Assembly: GCA_027371625.1 (NCBI GenBank)
Contig: DAHXMQ010000301.1
Location: 1 to 13,541 of the forward strand
DNA length: 13,541 nucleotides
Reading direction: 5' to 3'
Source of the DNA: Candidatus Methanoperedentaceae archaeon
GTDB lineage: Archaea > Halobacteriota > Methanosarcinia > Methanosarcinales > Methanoperedenaceae
The notes under the pieces were generated by a model. That model saw only the letters and a list, made by a program, of their open reading frames with translations. It did no database searches and was not told the DNA's origin. Below, piece after piece: positions 12,721 through 13,541 of this stretch. Positions within the stretch are counted from its first letter, which is position 1. Every line of letters starts with the position of its first letter. The position numbers and the translations under genes were made by a program.

Positions 12721-13530
12721 ATGAAATACATCGTCCTTGTAGGAGACGGGATGGCTGATTATCCCGTACCAGAACTCGGAGGCATCACTCCACTTCAGGC
12801 TGCCAATATCCCTAATATGGACTTTATAGCCAAACACGGGAAATGTGGCGTTGCCAAAACAGTACCTGACTTCCTACCGCCTGGAAGCGATGTGGCAAAT
12901 CTTTCCATCCTCGGATACAACCCGGCACGATACTACAGGGGAAGAGGTCCTCTTGAAGCCGCAAGCATCGGAATAACACTTGGAAAGAATGATATCGCTT
13001 TCAGGTGCAATCTTATCACGGAGAAGGACGGGATGATTGCAGATTACAGCGCGGGGCATATTTCAACCGAGGAAGCCCGAAGCCTTATCGAAGCCGTGGA
13101 TGAGGAACTCTGCAATCACGGGAAATTTTATGCAGGCGTGAGTTACAGGCATCTGCTTGTGATGGATAAAGGCGAAAAAACACAGTGCACCCCGCCCCAT
13201 GATGTGGTCGGCAAATCTGTGGAAGATTGCCTGCCGCGTGGAGATGATGCGGAGGTTCTTATAGCTCTAATAAGAGCATCAAAACCGATACTTGAGCACC
13301 ATGAAGTCAATATGAAGAGAAAAAAAGACGGGAAAAACATAGCCAACCTCATCTGGATGTGGGGTCAGGGAAGGGCGCCGAACATGCCTCGATTTGCGGA
13401 CTTATTTGGAGTTTCAGGCTCGATTATCTCGGCAGTGGATTTATTAACAAGCAGATTCATAAGGCTGTGCCCTTCCACGGCTCCAAAAACACCCTCTTTC
13501 GCTGCAAACTCATCAAACTTGTCCACATAG
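12721..13530 (+). pseudogene. apgM: Archaeal-type phosphoglycerate mutase ApgM, truncated
   Basis: The first 242 residues are clearly archaeal cofactor-independent phosphoglycerate mutase, which interconverts 3- and 2-phosphoglycerate in glycolysis and gluconeogenesis. Visible: the metal-site start [12 protein letters not shown] (Asp-9), [14 protein letters not shown] (55-68), where Ser-56 is likely the catalytic serine by analogy with NSEVGH of other iPGMs, [12 protein letters not shown] (74-85), and [17 protein letters not shown] (209-225). Full-length relatives have about 400 residues. After SAVDLL (codon ending 13446), where KGIG-like sequence is expected, the frame continues with 27 unrelated residues antisense to another gene and stops at 13530. 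The distal metal-binding residues are missing, so the protein should be inactive. A TATA-like TATTTTATTGTATTAG precedes the gene at about 12689-12704; the rest of the 12591-12720 gap shows nothing. Confidence 0.85.
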
Positions 13531-13541
13531 TCAGCGCTTTC
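13457..13541 (-). CDS. C-terminal end of an unidentified gene, leaves the window
   Basis: On the minus strand an open frame enters from the right edge and ends at TGA 13459-13457. It reads [20 protein letters not shown], then PWKGTAL. The residue composition is protein-like and the frame is more plausible than the antisense tail of apgM that overlaps it. I do not recognise the family from 27 residues. It converges on the truncated apgM, so the point of joining lies between 13447 and about 13456. Confidence 0.5.
   Translation of the reverse strand, partial: KALTMWTSLMSLQRKRVFLEPWKGTAL

Overview
The window looks archaeal, most likely a methanogen-related euryarchaeon (Methanosarcinales or Methanoperedens-like; this placement is an inference from gene content). 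The support is an Orc1/Cdc6 replication initiator, archaeal-type SecE and Spt5, uL11, an archaeal-type ApgM, TATA-box promoters with short or absent leaders, and many type II toxin-antitoxin (TA) genes.

Layout. Positions 1-139 are the right end of an IS3-family insertion sequence. It has cut off a RelE-like toxin (minus strand) after nine codons and left its antitoxin (174-404) orphaned. Positions 460-2670 are a decayed TA cluster: a UPF0175 antitoxin with a frameshifted DUF3368 PIN toxin; a frameshifted antitoxin-like gene whose TumE-like toxin stops after about 22 codons where the next module begins; an intact RHH-UPF0175 antitoxin with no toxin; and a 63-bp relic of another UPF0175 C-terminus. 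Three copies of a GC-rich repeat of about 70 bp punctuate this cluster. A 29-residue membrane peptide gene with its own promoter and a palindrome follows.

uvrA (minus) fills 2902-5739. Upstream of it on the same strand is a lipoprotein phospholipase C/phosphoesterase gene broken by one frameshift. The secE-spt5-rpl11 block (plus) runs from 7108 to 8304, with inverted repeats at its promoter and a perfect 20-bp palindrome before rpl11; the usual rpl1-rpl10-rpl12 genes do not follow. Next come a degenerate coiled-coil gene fragment (minus), an intact VapBC pair (8598-9228), a site-2-protease-like M50 peptidase with an upstream winged-helix regulator (minus), a second intact VapBC pair (10368-10978), cdc6/orc1, a tail-anchored coiled-coil protein of unknown function, and apgM. 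apgM is truncated after about 242 residues where it meets the 3' end of an oppositely oriented gene that leaves the window.

The general picture is housekeeping information-processing genes (repair, secretion, transcription elongation, ribosome, replication, glycolysis) interleaved with TA modules, two of them intact and several in different stages of decay, plus repeats and an IS. I did not find a clearly new defence system. The best leads are the repeat-bounded TA graveyard, the palindromes before rpl11 and the small membrane gene, and the unusual UvrA signature motif.
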